Virus record (IMG/VR): IMGVR_UViG_3300046010_004909
Span: 1-23,628 of that record
Source of the DNA: a virus
Strand: one strand, 5' to 3'
Length of the DNA: 23,628 nucleotides
The notes under the pieces were generated by a model. It searched no databases and was not told the DNA's origin. It worked only from the letters and a program-made list of their open reading frames with translations. Position numbers and translations under genes: made by a program. This document shows positions 11,012-20,046 of the stretch, in pieces. Position 1 is the first letter of the stretch, and each line of letters starts with the position of its first letter.

Positions 11012-12254
11012 GGCTTTTGTCCCGCTGCTGGAGCCGTCGCGATACAAGGGCGCGTGGGGTGGTCGAGGATCTGGCAAATCGCATTTCTTTGCGGGCTTGA
11101 TGGTCGAGACTGCACTAAGGCAACGCGGCTTTCGTGGCTTGTGTGGCCGTGAAGTGCAGAAGAGCCTGAAAGAAAGCGCCAAGCGCCTGATCGAGGACAA
11201 GCTAGGCGAGCACGGGCTTGGCGAAGCGCAAGGGTTCAGGGTCTTTCGCGAAGTGATCGAAACGCCGGGTGATGGCGCGATCATGTTTCAGGGCTTGCAG
11301 GACCACACCGCCGAAAGCATCAAGTCATTCGAAGGGATTGACGTGTTCTGGGGTGAGGAAGCGCAATCGCTTTCAACCCGCTCGATGGAATTGCTCAGGC
11401 CCACAATCCGAAAGGACGGTTCGGAACTTTGGTTCTCATGGAACCCGAGACGCAAGACAGACCCGGTGGACAAGCTGCTAAGGGGCGAGACGCTGCCGAC
11501 TGGCTCAACGGTTGTCCGGGCTAACTGGTCTGACAATCCGTGGTTTCCAAGCGTGCTGGATCAAGAGCGCCGCGATTGTCTGGCGACGAACGCCGATCAA
11601 TACGCTCATATCTGGGAAGGCGATTACGCGGGCGTTTTGACCGGCGCTTATTACGCCAAGCATCTGGCGGAAGCCAAAGAGCAAGGCCGCGTTGGCGTTG
11701 TGGCGCGCGATCCGGTGATGACCATTCGCGCGGTCTGGGACATCGGTTTCCGTGACGCCTGCGCCATCTGGATCGTCCAGTATGTCGGACGCGAAATCAG
11801 GGTGCTGGACTATTACGAGGCTGTTGGCCAGCCGCTCGCCGCTCACCTGCATTGGTTGCGGTCGAATGGTTATGCCGACGCCTTGTGTGTGTTGCCGCAC
11901 GATGGCGCGCACGCTGATGCTGCGACTGGCATCCGGTTTGAGGATCACATTAGAGCCGCTGGCTTTCAATGCGAGACGGTGCCTAATCAAGGCAAGGGCG
12001 CTGCCATGAAGCGCATCGAAGCGACGCGGCGGCTGTTTCCGTCGATCTGGTTTAACGGCGCGACAACGCAAGGCGGGATGGATGCCCTCGGTTGGTATCA
12101 CGAACGCCAAGACGAGACGCGAAACATCGGACTAGGCCCAAACCACGATTGGGCATCACACGCCGCTGACGCCTTCGGGCTGGCTTGCGTTGCGTATGAG
12201 ATGCCCAAGGCTGGCAATAACAATTGGAACTTTGTTCCTCGAAAGGTTGTGTGA
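10977..12254 (+). CDS. terL: Terminase large subunit
   Basis: This 425-residue protein starts from a GTG inside the small-subunit gene. The ATPase domain has Walker A GGRGSGKS (28-35) and a Walker B ending in VFWGEE (123-128). The nuclease domain shows the conserved acidic residues in AVWDIGFRDA (about 254), in LPHDGAHADAA (about 304) and in DWASHAADAF (about 390), typical of the RNase H-like fold. The enzyme powers DNA translocation into the prohead and cuts the concatemer. It ends with a TGATG junction onto the portal gene, giving the standard small terminase, large terminase, portal order. No frameshift or missing key residue is seen. Confidence 0.95.
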   Translation: MSSSILSIPTARAFVPLLEPSRYKGAWGGRGSGKSHFFAGLMVETALRQRGFRGLCGREVQKSLKESAKRLIEDKLGEHGLGEAQGFRVFREVIETPGDGAIMFQGLQDHTAESIKSFEGIDVFWGEEAQSLSTRSMELLRPTIRKDGSELWFSWNPRRKTDPVDKLLRGETLPTGSTVVRANWSDNPWFPSVLDQERRDCLATNADQYAHIWEGDYAGVLTGAYYAKHLAEAKEQGRVGVVARDPVMTIRAVWDIGFRDACAIWIVQYVGREIRVLDYYEAVGQPLAAHLHWLRSNGYADALCVLPHDGAHADAATGIRFEDHIRAAGFQCETVPNQGKGAAMKRIEATRRLFPSIWFNGATTQGGMDALGWYHERQDETRNIGLGPNHDWASHAADAFGLACVAYEMPKAGNNNWNFVPRKVV

Positions 12255-14563
12255 TGGCGATGGATGAAGGGCGCTTCGCCAGCACGATTGCCGACCTGAT
12301 CACCGATTGCGAGAACTATCGCGAAGAGCGCTCGGCTGACCGCATTCAGGCCATGCAGTATTACGATGGCAAGATGCACGACGTGCCGAGTGAGGAAGGC
12401 CGGTCGCGTGTTGTGTCTCGGGACGTGCGTGCTGCCATCAAGAAGGTGCTGCCATCCGTCGTCAGGACGATCCTCGGCAACGACAAGGTGGTCGAGTTCG
12501 AGCCTGTCAGCGAAGGCGATGAGGCCGCGGCTGAGCAGGCAACGGATTACATGAACTATGTCGTCCTTCCCGAGAGCGATGGGCGAGAGGCAATTCAGGA
12601 CGCCATGCACGATGCCTTGCTGCTTCGCAACGGCGTCATCAGGTGGTGGCACGACGAACGGCAGGTGATCAAGGTCACGCACCACACCGGCCTTGACGAC
12701 ATGGCATTCGCCCAGATCGTTGCGGCTGATGATGTGCAGGTTCTGGAGCACTCGCCACGGCTTGAGACCGTGCAGGCTGTCGATCCCATGACAGGCCAGC
12801 CGGCAGAAATTCAGGTGCCGGTCCATGACGTGAAGGTCAAGCGGGCTGAACCTGTCCGCAAGATCAAGCTGGCGGCTGTTCCGCTTGAGAAATTCCTGAT
12901 CCATCCGGACGCGATTGATCTGGACGATGCGCTTTTGGTCGGCATTAGCGAACGGCTCCGCCGCGCTGATCTTATCGCGATGGGTTACGACCGCGACGTG
13001 ATCGAGGCTTTGCCGGAAGCATCTACCGATCTGGAAGCGGAAGAGGAGCGCCTTCAGCGTCGCCGTGAGTATGCCGAACAGGTTGTCACCGAACGGATGC
13101 TGCAAGAGGTCGATTATTACGAGGTTTACGTTCGGATCGACAAGGATGACGACGGCGTGGCTGAATTGCGCCGTATTGTCATGGCGGGCGGCACCGGGCA
13201 GGAAAACATCCTAGAGGATGATTACTGGGACGAGGTGCCTTTCGCTGACATCGCGTGCGAGCGCAGGCCGCATCAATGGGAAGGCGCATCGGTTGCCGAC
13301 GACGTGCAGGAAATCCAGCGCGTCAAGACGGTGCTGTTGAGGCAGACGCTTGATAACCTTTACTGGCAGAACATGGCGCAGCCAGCTGTTCAGGAAGGGG
13401 CTATCGAAAACCCCGAGGCTGTTCTTAACCCGCAGTTTGGCCTGCCCATTCGCGTCAAGCGTGGCGTGGCGATTGCGGAAGCGCTGCAATATAACCGGGT
13501 GCCGTTCTTTGCCGAACAGTCCTTCAGCATGTTGGGCTATCTCGACAACGAAGCGGCTGACCGAACGGGCATTAACGACGCATCGTCTGGCATGTCCCCA
13601 GATGCGTTGCAGAACACCACAGCGAAGGCCAGCGCCATGATTGAAGCGCAGGGCATCGGACAGACTGAATTGATCGTTCGCACGCTGGCGCATGGTCTAA
13701 AGCGCGTGTTCAAGGGCCTGCTCCGGCTGGTGATCCAGCATCAGGACAAGCCCCGCTCGGTCAGGCTCAAAGGCCAGTGGGTGCAATTCGATCCTAGATC
13801 GTGGAACGCGAGCATGGACGCGACGGTGAACGTCGGTCTGGGTGCCGGCACTCGTGAACGCGACATGATGATGATGTCCCAGATCATCGGGCTTCAGGAG
13901 CGTCTTTACGCGGCGTTGGGTGCCGATAATCCGTTCGTCAAGCCGGACAATTTGCATCGCGCGCTTGTGGGCATGACCATGGCGGCGGGCATCAAGTCGC
14001 CTGATATGTATTTCACCGCTCCGGACCCGCAGGACATCGCAAGGCGCGAACAGGAAGCCCGCCAGAAGCCGACGCCTGAACAGGAAAAGGCCCAAGCCAC
14101 AATGCAGATTGAGCAAATGAAGGCTCAAATTGCGATGCAGATGAAGCAGGCTGATATGCAGGTGCAGACCAGCAAAGAGCGCGCCCAGATGGACGCTGAC
14201 TTGCAGGTCAAGATGGCTGAAATGGAAAAGGACGCCATTGCACGCCGTGAACAGCTTGAAGCCGACGCGATCAAGGAAGAGCAGAAGGCCAACCTTGAGC
14301 GCGAAAAGATGGCGCAGGCCGAACGGCTCAAGTTGCTGGAATTGGCGCAGGCCCGTGACCTTGCATTGATGGCCCGTGGCGCTGAGGAAAGCCCAGACGG
14401 CACGCTTGCGCCGCTTGGAACAGATGCCGTCAATCAGATTATCCAGTCAGTGCAGATACTGGCGCAAAATGTCCAAGGGCTTGGCGCAATGCAGAACGCG
14501 CCCAAGCGAATTGTGCGTGATCCGGTGACTGGCGACATCGTTGGCGTCGAAGCCATCCAATAG
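12254..14563 (+). CDS. Portal protein, P22 type
   Basis: The start is the ATG of the TGATG junction at 12254 (MAMDEGRFASTIADLITDCE). An ATG two codons later is an alternative. At 769 residues it is long, like P22-type portals, and opens with the usual RIQAMQYYDGKMHDVPSEEG region followed by SRVVSRDVRAAIKKVLPSVV. Residues about 595-708 form an extended Met/Gln/Lys/Glu-rich coiled coil (PTPEQEKAQATMQIEQMKAQ onwards), which fits the barrel of helices that P22 portals extend into the capsid. The dodecameric ring forms the DNA entry vertex and docks the terminase and the adaptors. Confidence 0.9.
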   Translation: MAMDEGRFASTIADLITDCENYREERSADRIQAMQYYDGKMHDVPSEEGRSRVVSRDVRAAIKKVLPSVVRTILGNDKVVEFEPVSEGDEAAAEQATDYMNYVVLPESDGREAIQDAMHDALLLRNGVIRWWHDERQVIKVTHHTGLDDMAFAQIVAADDVQVLEHSPRLETVQAVDPMTGQPAEIQVPVHDVKVKRAEPVRKIKLAAVPLEKFLIHPDAIDLDDALLVGISERLRRADLIAMGYDRDVIEALPEASTDLEAEEERLQRRREYAEQVVTERMLQEVDYYEVYVRIDKDDDGVAELRRIVMAGGTGQENILEDDYWDEVPFADIACERRPHQWEGASVADDVQEIQRVKTVLLRQTLDNLYWQNMAQPAVQEGAIENPEAVLNPQFGLPIRVKRGVAIAEALQYNRVPFFAEQSFSMLGYLDNEAADRTGINDASSGMSPDALQNTTAKASAMIEAQGIGQTELIVRTLAHGLKRVFKGLLRLVIQHQDKPRSVRLKGQWVQFDPRSWNASMDATVNVGLGAGTRERDMMMMSQIIGLQERLYAALGADNPFVKPDNLHRALVGMTMAAGIKSPDMYFTAPDPQDIARREQEARQKPTPEQEKAQATMQIEQMKAQIAMQMKQADMQVQTSKERAQMDADLQVKMAEMEKDAIARREQLEADAIKEEQKANLEREKMAQAERLKLLELAQARDLALMARGAEESPDGTLAPLGTDAVNQIIQSVQILAQNVQGLGAMQNAPKRIVRDPVTGDIVGVEAIQ

Positions 14564-14578
14564 ATTTAGGAAAGCCGC

Positions 14579-15025
14579 ATGAGCGCATCAAACGCCTTTG
14601 AAACTGCAATCTTGCAGCACATTTTCCAGAACGCGGCGATTGCCAACATTGGCGACGTGTCGGGCTTGCCTGCATCCGCTACTGCCGGCTCATTGCATGT
14701 GTCACTACACACGGCAGATCCCGGTGAGGCCGGCGCGCAGAACACCAGTGAGGTATCCTACACCGGATACGCTCGGCAGGCTGTAGCCCGCTCCGCTGGT
14801 GGCTGGACGGTATCTGGTGCCAACGCATCCAACGCGGCGGCGGTTGTGTTCGGCCCCTGCACGGCTGGCTCGGCCACGATTACCCATTTCGGCATCGGCA
14901 CGGCATCGTCTGGCGCTGGCAACCTGCTTTTCTATGGCGCGTTGACGGCTCCGATCTCGGTCACAACGTCATCGAATGCAACGCAGACCTTCGCCATCGG
15001 CGCGCTTGATGTGGATGTTGACTAA
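14579..15025 (+). CDS. Gp80-like small virion/tail-associated protein
   Basis: This 148-residue protein begins MSASNAFETAILQHIFQNAA and has SLHVSLHTADPGEAGAQNT followed by EVSYTGYARQAV. 'FE..IL.HIF ... L.V.L.TADPGEAG ... E.SY.GYAR.AV' is a well-known phage pattern of beta-rich proteins, often annotated as tail-fibre-like or Gp80. The rest is Ala/Thr/Ser-rich beta sequence ending FAIGALDVDVD. AGGAAAG at normal spacing precedes the ATG. It lies between portal and scaffold genes, so it is probably a minor capsid or vertex component. The exact location in the virion is unknown. Confidence 0.7.
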   Translation: MSASNAFETAILQHIFQNAAIANIGDVSGLPASATAGSLHVSLHTADPGEAGAQNTSEVSYTGYARQAVARSAGGWTVSGANASNAAAVVFGPCTAGSATITHFGIGTASSGAGNLLFYGALTAPISVTTSSNATQTFAIGALDVDVD

Positions 15026-15474
15026 TGGCTGACAATATCACGGCACTCGCCAACACAGGCTCCGGAACGGACGTATTCGCAACCGATGACATCGGCGGCG
15101 TCAATTACCCGCGCACCAAAATCGGCTTCGGGGTTGATGGCTCCTACCACGACGTGAGCCACTCGCACCATTTGCCCGTTGTGACGCAGGATGAGTTGAT
15201 TGAGGCCATCGAGGCTATGCGGATGGCCGTGCAGGCCCTGACACGTTCGGGGCTAGGGCAGTCCATGCCAGACACGGCGCAGCGCCTGCGTGTGGTTGTG
15301 GACGCGATTACGGCGGGTCTCACGCTGGCGACAATCACGACAGTTGGCACTGTCACAACCGTTTCGACAATGACGAACCAGACGCAGGTCGGCGGCTTCG
15401 CTGCGACTGAGCAAATCCCGTCGCTGATGCGACTTGGCGCTGACAGCATGCGCCGCAACATCTCGGTGACATGA
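15025..15474 (+). CDS. Hypothetical virion-associated protein
   Basis: This 149-residue protein starts at a TAATG junction. The segment GTDVFATDDIGGVNYPRTKI and GFGVDGSYHDV recurs in many phage structural genes ('TDDIGGV.YPR.K...G..G'). It is followed by a helix (DELIEAIEAMRMAVQALTRS), a Thr/Val-rich repeat (LATITTVGTVTTVSTMTNQT) that looks like a short beta-fibre, and a basic C-terminus. This arrangement suits an oligomeric virion protein such as a short fibre or decoration subunit. The function is inferred from composition and position only. Confidence 0.6.
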   Translation: MADNITALANTGSGTDVFATDDIGGVNYPRTKIGFGVDGSYHDVSHSHHLPVVTQDELIEAIEAMRMAVQALTRSGLGQSMPDTAQRLRVVVDAITAGLTLATITTVGTVTTVSTMTNQTQVGGFAATEQIPSLMRLGADSMRRNISVT

Positions 15475-15475
15475 C

Positions 15476-16918
15476 ATGGCGACCACGAACGGCAACCGCA
15501 AAATCCTCGACCTGAAGCGCTGGGAGTTTTGCACGCCTGCCCCGACTGCCACGGTTGCGGGTGCGTTCATTGCGTCGTCGAGGCATTACCGGCAGCAGCA
15601 GTTGTTCGTCGCATCCGCGACGGTGCATTATCTGTATAACCCGCTTGAAGATGCGTGGGTGCAAATCCCGTCCGGTGCGCTGGCTGGCACGTTCGCAGTC
15701 GGCGCGTGCGGCACTGCAACGTCAGTCGGCCCGTCCGGCACTGCCACGGCTGGCACGACCTCGACCATCACGACGGGCCTGACGATTGCCCGCGATCTGC
15801 GTGGATATTCAATCCACATCACAGGCGGGCCGAACGCTGGCGTTACGCTGCCGATCCTGTCCAACACCATCGGCGCGGCTTCGGTCATCACCGTTGCAAC
15901 GCAACTGTCAGCGTTTTCGGCATCGACGACGTTCCGCCTCCTGACGCCTCGCTGGTATGTGCTCAACGCCATCACGGCAGCGGGCACGACGACGGCAAAC
16001 GTGTTCAGGTTCTATGACTTCGCGCTGAACACATGGACTTCAGCCGAGACTGGCGCAACGGACGGTATTGCCCCGGCAGCGGTTATCGGCACTGACAGCA
16101 AGTTGATTGCAACGCCGTCTTGGATGGGTGAGGGCTATGCCCCATTCGCGACCGGCACGGCCACGGCGGGCGGCGCATCGACGCTCACCAATTCCGCAAA
16201 GACATGGACCACGAACCAGTGGGCTAACTCACAGGTTCGCATTGTGTCTGGCACGGGCGCTGGCCAAATTCGCACGATCGCATCGAACACCGGCACCGTG
16301 CTGACGACATCGACGGCGTGGACGACGCAGCCCGATGCAACGAGCGTTTACAACATCGAAGGCAATGACGACTTCATTTATTATATGGGGTCTGCTGCCG
16401 TAACCCTGTTTCGCTACAGCATCAGCGCCGGCACATGGACGACGCTTTCGCCGACCGCTGCCCGTGCTGCTGCCCCAGCAGTCGGCATGTCGGGCCATTG
16501 GGTGTGGGAAGCGACAGACGCTGCATGGACGGACGAAAGCGCCATCCGGAACGGGCGGTATATCTATTCGTTCCGTGGTGGCGCTGGTGCCGTGCTGGAC
16601 CGCTACGACATCGCGCTCAACACATGGAACAGCGCGCTAACCTACGCGCCAGCAACCGAGGTGTTCGGGGCCGGCAGCAAGTATGTCTATCGAAATGACG
16701 CCATCTACACCCAAAAGGACGCAACGGGCCGCTGGTTCCGCTACAACGTCGTCACAGGCGAACAGGACGGTTGGTCAACGATGACCTACACGCAAGGCGC
16801 TGCCATTGCTGGCGACACCAGCTTCGACGTTCACTACACAGACGGCGCAACCGAGATTGACTACGTCTACATGGTGCTCAACACCAGCAACGTCATGCTT
16901 CGCGCGATGGTGATTTAA
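15476..16918 (+). CDS. Kelch-like beta-propeller virion protein
   Basis: This is a 480-residue, Thr/Ala/Gly-rich beta protein. Blade-like motifs appear as FRFYDFALNTWTSA (about 177-190), LFRYSISAGTWTTL (311-324) and LDRYDIALNTWNSA (about 374-387), the 'Y.....TW' spacing of kelch repeats. Two similar inserted domains, at about 88-156 and 227-295, share a 'GTATAG ... sGtgaGq..i.sNt ... FRLL/YNIEG' plan and look duplicated. It is probably a virion surface or vertex protein that binds partners or host glycans. It is preceded by a one-base gap from the upstream gene. No signal peptide or enzymatic motif is visible. Confidence 0.65.
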   Translation: MATTNGNRKILDLKRWEFCTPAPTATVAGAFIASSRHYRQQQLFVASATVHYLYNPLEDAWVQIPSGALAGTFAVGACGTATSVGPSGTATAGTTSTITTGLTIARDLRGYSIHITGGPNAGVTLPILSNTIGAASVITVATQLSAFSASTTFRLLTPRWYVLNAITAAGTTTANVFRFYDFALNTWTSAETGATDGIAPAAVIGTDSKLIATPSWMGEGYAPFATGTATAGGASTLTNSAKTWTTNQWANSQVRIVSGTGAGQIRTIASNTGTVLTTSTAWTTQPDATSVYNIEGNDDFIYYMGSAAVTLFRYSISAGTWTTLSPTAARAAAPAVGMSGHWVWEATDAAWTDESAIRNGRYIYSFRGGAGAVLDRYDIALNTWNSALTYAPATEVFGAGSKYVYRNDAIYTQKDATGRWFRYNVVTGEQDGWSTMTYTQGAAIAGDTSFDVHYTDGATEIDYVYMVLNTSNVMLRAMVI

Positions 16919-16919
16919 C

Positions 16920-17087
16920 ATGACCGTCAGCCAGATCATTGAAATGCTCGAACGCCGTGTCGCCTACCTGAGCCAGTTGCGTTCAAGCGCGGCGGCATTG
17001 GGTGACATCGCCCGCGTGGCATCACTTGACGAGGATCTGGCCGAAACGGAATTGACGCTCGCCACGCTTCTTGCTGCCAACAACTGA
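16920..17087 (+). CDS. Small helical protein of 55 residues
   Basis: This gene begins one base after the preceding stop. The product MTVSQIIEMLERRVAYLSQL continues with RSSAAALGDIARVASLDEDL and ends LAANN. It is a clean two-helix hairpin with heptad-like hydrophobics and acidic charges, so probably an oligomeric coiled-coil protein. I do not recognise a named family, but small helical proteins between virion genes are common. Its exact fit between neighbours supports its reality. Confidence 0.6.
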   Translation: MTVSQIIEMLERRVAYLSQLRSSAAALGDIARVASLDEDLAETELTLATLLAANN

Positions 17088-17097
17088 GTAACGCGCG

Positions 17098-17775
17098 ATG
17101 CTAACGCTTTGGCTGGCGACGGGTGTCATTGCCAAGGAAGCGCTGGCACCCGGTGCTATTGCCGGGCAGACTTCGCTCACGTTCACGACAACGGCGGGGC
17201 TTGACACCAGCGCGGCAATAACCGGGCAATCGGCGCTAACATTTACCACAACCGCAGACCTCACCGGGTCTGGCTCGGCTGGCGCAAACATAAGCGGCTC
17301 AACATCGCTGACGTTCGATGCGTTTGCGTTTCTTGCCGGCACGACGAACATTGAAGGCTCAACCTCGCTCACGTTTAGCGTGTCGGGGCAGCCTGAACAG
17401 CTAAACGATGCGTCCAATCGTGGTGATGGCTACTCGGTCCAGCGCAGCCCGCGCAAGCCACGCCAGACCATCGTTGAGATATACGAAGAGCAGGTTGAAA
17501 CCATCGAGCGTGCTGCCAAAACGGCACGCAAGCGCAAGCCATCGCCGGCAGTCATTGAAGCCGCACAAGAGGCTGTCGAGTGGCTCACAGAAGCCCGTAT
17601 AGCCCCGATTGCGGTTGCAGGTATCGAACGTGCTGTTGACGCCCTGAACGCTGCCACGCTTGGCCGCATGGCGTTTGCGAAGGCCCTTGAACGGCACACC
17701 GAGACCATCCGCGTTGAACAGAAGCGCAAGAAGCGAAACGAGGAAGCGGCACTTGTGCTGCTGTTGGCTGCATGA
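17098..17775 (+). CDS. Repeat-containing virion protein with helical C-terminus
   Basis: This is a 225-residue protein. The first 100 residues hold four imperfect copies of a beta motif, 'I-x-G-x-(T/S)-(S/A)-L-T-F': IAGQTSLTFTTTAGLDTS, ITGQSALTFTTTADLTGS, ISGSTSLTFDAFAFLAGT and IEGSTSLTFSVSG. Such repeats occur in short phage fibre-like or decoration domains. Then comes a basic linker (NRGDGYSVQRSPRKPRQTIV) and a long helical C-terminal part (EEQVETIERAAKTARKRKPS onwards) rich in Lys, Arg, Glu and Ala. A role in binding another virion component through the helices and presenting the repeats is possible. The function is unknown. Confidence 0.65.
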   Translation: MLTLWLATGVIAKEALAPGAIAGQTSLTFTTTAGLDTSAAITGQSALTFTTTADLTGSGSAGANISGSTSLTFDAFAFLAGTTNIEGSTSLTFSVSGQPEQLNDASNRGDGYSVQRSPRKPRQTIVEIYEEQVETIERAAKTARKRKPSPAVIEAAQEAVEWLTEARIAPIAVAGIERAVDALNAATLGRMAFAKALERHTETIRVEQKRKKRNEEAALVLLLAA

Positions 17776-18008
17776 CGAACGAACAGCGCATTGCCCGGGC
17801 ACGGGCCTTGATGGACGATGATCTGTTTATCGCGCTGATGAACGAATTTGAGGCGTCTGCAATCGACGCTGCGATATTTGCCAAGGCAACAGACCATGAG
17901 GCCAGACAGGCTGCATGTGCTGAAGCTAAGGCCATCCGTGATTTCAAGGCGAAGCTCGCTGCCATCGTGCGCGGTGCCAAATCGTCCTCGAAAGACGCTC
18001 CGGCATAG
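17772..18008 (+). CDS. Conserved small helical phage protein
   Basis: This 78-residue protein begins MTNEQRIARARALMDDDLFI and ends in a disordered Ser/Lys-rich tail. 'NEQRIARA...L..D.L....' followed by a helix (ALMNEFEASAIDAAIFAKAT) is a familiar small protein just upstream of scaffold genes in phages, with no defined role. It overlaps the upstream gene by ATGA. The whole protein is helical and acidic, with two cysteine-poor helices. It may assist capsid assembly, an inference from position. Confidence 0.65.
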   Translation: MTNEQRIARARALMDDDLFIALMNEFEASAIDAAIFAKATDHEARQAACAEAKAIRDFKAKLAAIVRGAKSSSKDAPA

Positions 18009-18038
18009 TGCCGGGCACAAGACTAGGACACCAACCCC

Positions 18039-19010
18039 ATGAGCAATAACGTCAACCTGCCCTCGGGCGGGAACGGAACTGCGACACCCTCCAACAGCTT
18101 CGACGATAATCTAGGGGACTTCGACTTCGAGGAGCAGGATCGTGACCCTGCCGAACCTGCGACCGAAGAAACCGAGACCGGCGACGACAGCGAGACGACT
18201 GAGGCCGAGAGCCAAGAGGTCGAAAATCCCGAAGCCGAACCAGAAGGCGACGAAACCGAACCGGAAGGCGAAGAGGCTGAAAAGCCCGAACCAACCGATG
18301 ACGTGACCGTCAAGCTTCCGACTGGTGAAGCCGTCCCACTAGCCGAACTGAAGAACGGCTACATGAGGGATCGGGATTACCGCATCAAGACAACTCAGGT
18401 CGCGGAAACGCGCAAGAGCCTTGAAGCGCAGGCTAACCGCGTCACGCAAACGGTGGACGTTCTGGCAGACTTTCTCGCCAAGCAACTGCCACCAGAACCT
18501 GATCCGGCCCTTCTTTATACCGACCCGCAGACGCACTATCGCCAGCGCGCGATTTATGACGCTGCGATAGCCCAGATCAACGCTGTTATCGAACTTGGTG
18601 CTGCCCCGAGAGAGGCGGTCAACAAGCTTAACGACCAGCAGCGGTCCGAAATCCTCGCGACTGAAAACGCAAGGCTGGCGGACCGGTTTCCGATGACCAC
18701 GAAAGAGCAAGGCCGGAAAGAGTTTTTCGACCGTGCTTTGAAAGCGGCTGCCTATGTCGGCATGACCGCTCAGGAAGTGGCCAACGAAACTGATCATCGG
18801 CGTCTTGGCATCGCTTATCTTGCCTCATTGGGCATGGAAGCGCTCGAAGCCAAGAAAACGGCTCAGAAGAAGGTGCAGGGTGTTCCTGCTATTGCCCCGG
18901 TCAAGCGACAGTCAGCCACACAAGGCGCTGTTGCGGCAAAGGGCAGGCAGGATGCGTTGAAGCGGCTCTCAAGTTCGGGCCGTCTTGAGGACGCGCTCGA
19001 TCTCATCTGA
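18039..19010 (+). CDS. Scaffold protein
   Basis: This 323-residue protein has a very acidic N-terminus (EEQDRDPAEPATEETETGDD and on to about residue 90), a basic and helical middle (MRDRDYRIKTTQVAETRKSL), and a basic C-terminus (KRQSATQGAVAAKGRQDALK). Acidic disordered N-terminus, coiled middle and basic C-terminus is the hallmark of scaffolding proteins that nucleate capsid assembly and bind the capsid protein's inner face. It lies directly upstream of the major capsid gene, the standard place. AGGA precedes the ATG. No protease motif is present, so removal would be by release, not self-cleavage. Confidence 0.85.
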   Translation: MSNNVNLPSGGNGTATPSNSFDDNLGDFDFEEQDRDPAEPATEETETGDDSETTEAESQEVENPEAEPEGDETEPEGEEAEKPEPTDDVTVKLPTGEAVPLAELKNGYMRDRDYRIKTTQVAETRKSLEAQANRVTQTVDVLADFLAKQLPPEPDPALLYTDPQTHYRQRAIYDAAIAQINAVIELGAAPREAVNKLNDQQRSEILATENARLADRFPMTTKEQGRKEFFDRALKAAAYVGMTAQEVANETDHRRLGIAYLASLGMEALEAKKTAQKKVQGVPAIAPVKRQSATQGAVAAKGRQDALKRLSSSGRLEDALDLI

Positions 19011-19027
19011 TCAGCCCTCATTCATCA

Positions 19028-19035
19028 TAAGGAGG
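19028..19035 (+). promoter_or_regulatory. Strong ribosome binding site of the capsid gene
   Basis: TAAGGAGG, a full match to the anti-Shine-Dalgarno sequence, lies five bases before the ATG of the capsid gene. It is the best ribosome binding site in the window and fits the most abundant virion protein. Confidence 0.85.
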
Positions 19036-19040
19036 CCATC

Positions 19041-20039
19041 ATGGCCGTTGTTACCAACACGTTCCGTGCGTCCGGTGCGACCACGAACCGCGAAAGCCTG
19101 TCCGACGTCATCAGCATGATCACGCCGGAAGATACCCCGATCTATTCCATGATCCCGAAAGGCAAAGCCGACGCCGTCAAGCCGGAATGGAGCGTGGACG
19201 ATCTGGCCACCCCGGCCCGCAACATCCGCGAAGAAGGCGACGACTACACCTTCTCGCAGGTGACACCGCCCGCCCGCCTTGCCAACTTCACGCAGATCTT
19301 CCGCAAGGATTGGATCATCTCCAATACTCAGGAAGTCACCTCGGAAGCCGGCAACGCGACCAAGCGCAAGCGCACCAAGCTGAAGCGGGGTGTTGAACTG
19401 CGCAAGGACGTTGAGTTTTCCATCGTTGACACCCTGCCCAGCCTCGGCGGCAATATCCGTCAGTCCGGCACGCTGTCCACTTGGCTGGTCACGAACACCT
19501 CTCGCGGTGGCTCCGGCACCAACGGCGGTTTCAACACCGGCACGGGTCTCACTGTTGCACCAGGTGCAGGCACCCAGCGTGCCTTCTCCAAGGTCATCAT
19601 GGATACCGTGATGCAGTCGATCTACAATAACGGCGGCACTTCCAAGAGCCTCGTTGTCAGCCCCTACGTGAAGAGCGTTTTCGTCACCTTCATGAGCGAC
19701 ACCAACGTTGCGGCATTCCGCTACAACGTGGACAAGGCTGGCTCTGCCAAGAACACCGTGGTTGCCACTGCCGACTATTACGAAGGCCCATTCGGTCGAG
19801 TGATGGTTGTCCCCAACCGCGTGATGGCAGGTTCCGCCACCGTTGCCCGTAACGCCTTCTTTGTCGATCCCGACTTCCTCGAATGGAAGTGGCTCCGCCC
19901 CATCAAGGAAGATGCGGGCGTTGCCAAGACCGGCGACGCAGAACGCGGCGTGCTGATCGGCGAAGGCACTTTGGCTGTCAAGAACGAGAAGGGTCTCGGC
20001 GTCGCCGCTGACCTGTTCGGCCTGACCGCTTCGACCTGA
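19041..20039 (+). CDS. Major capsid protein, DUF5309 type
   Basis: This 332-residue protein begins MAVVTNTFRASGATTNRESL then SDVISMITPEDTPIYSMIPK. The early 'TNRESLSDVI..I.P.DTP.YSMI.K' signature, the WSVDDLATPARNIREEGDDY block and IFRKDWIISNTQEVTSEAGN are landmarks of the DUF5309-type HK97-fold capsid proteins. The C-terminal half includes FFVDPDFLEWKWLRPIKEDA and DAERGVLIGEGTLAVKNEKG. The protein forms the icosahedral shell. It has an optimal ribosome binding site and follows the scaffold gene. A stable hairpin sits eight bases after the stop. No frameshift or truncation is seen. Confidence 0.93.
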   Translation: MAVVTNTFRASGATTNRESLSDVISMITPEDTPIYSMIPKGKADAVKPEWSVDDLATPARNIREEGDDYTFSQVTPPARLANFTQIFRKDWIISNTQEVTSEAGNATKRKRTKLKRGVELRKDVEFSIVDTLPSLGGNIRQSGTLSTWLVTNTSRGGSGTNGGFNTGTGLTVAPGAGTQRAFSKVIMDTVMQSIYNNGGTSKSLVVSPYVKSVFVTFMSDTNVAAFRYNVDKAGSAKNTVVATADYYEGPFGRVMVVPNRVMAGSATVARNAFFVDPDFLEWKWLRPIKEDAGVAKTGDAERGVLIGEGTLAVKNEKGLGVAADLFGLTAST

Positions 20040-20046
20040 CGAAACA

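Noticed and set aside
12098-13105. 335-residue minus-strand frame opposite the terminase and portal genes
   Set aside because: It lies entirely antisense to two well supported genes and reflects codon bias in GC-rich DNA. It has no ribosome binding site or family resemblance.
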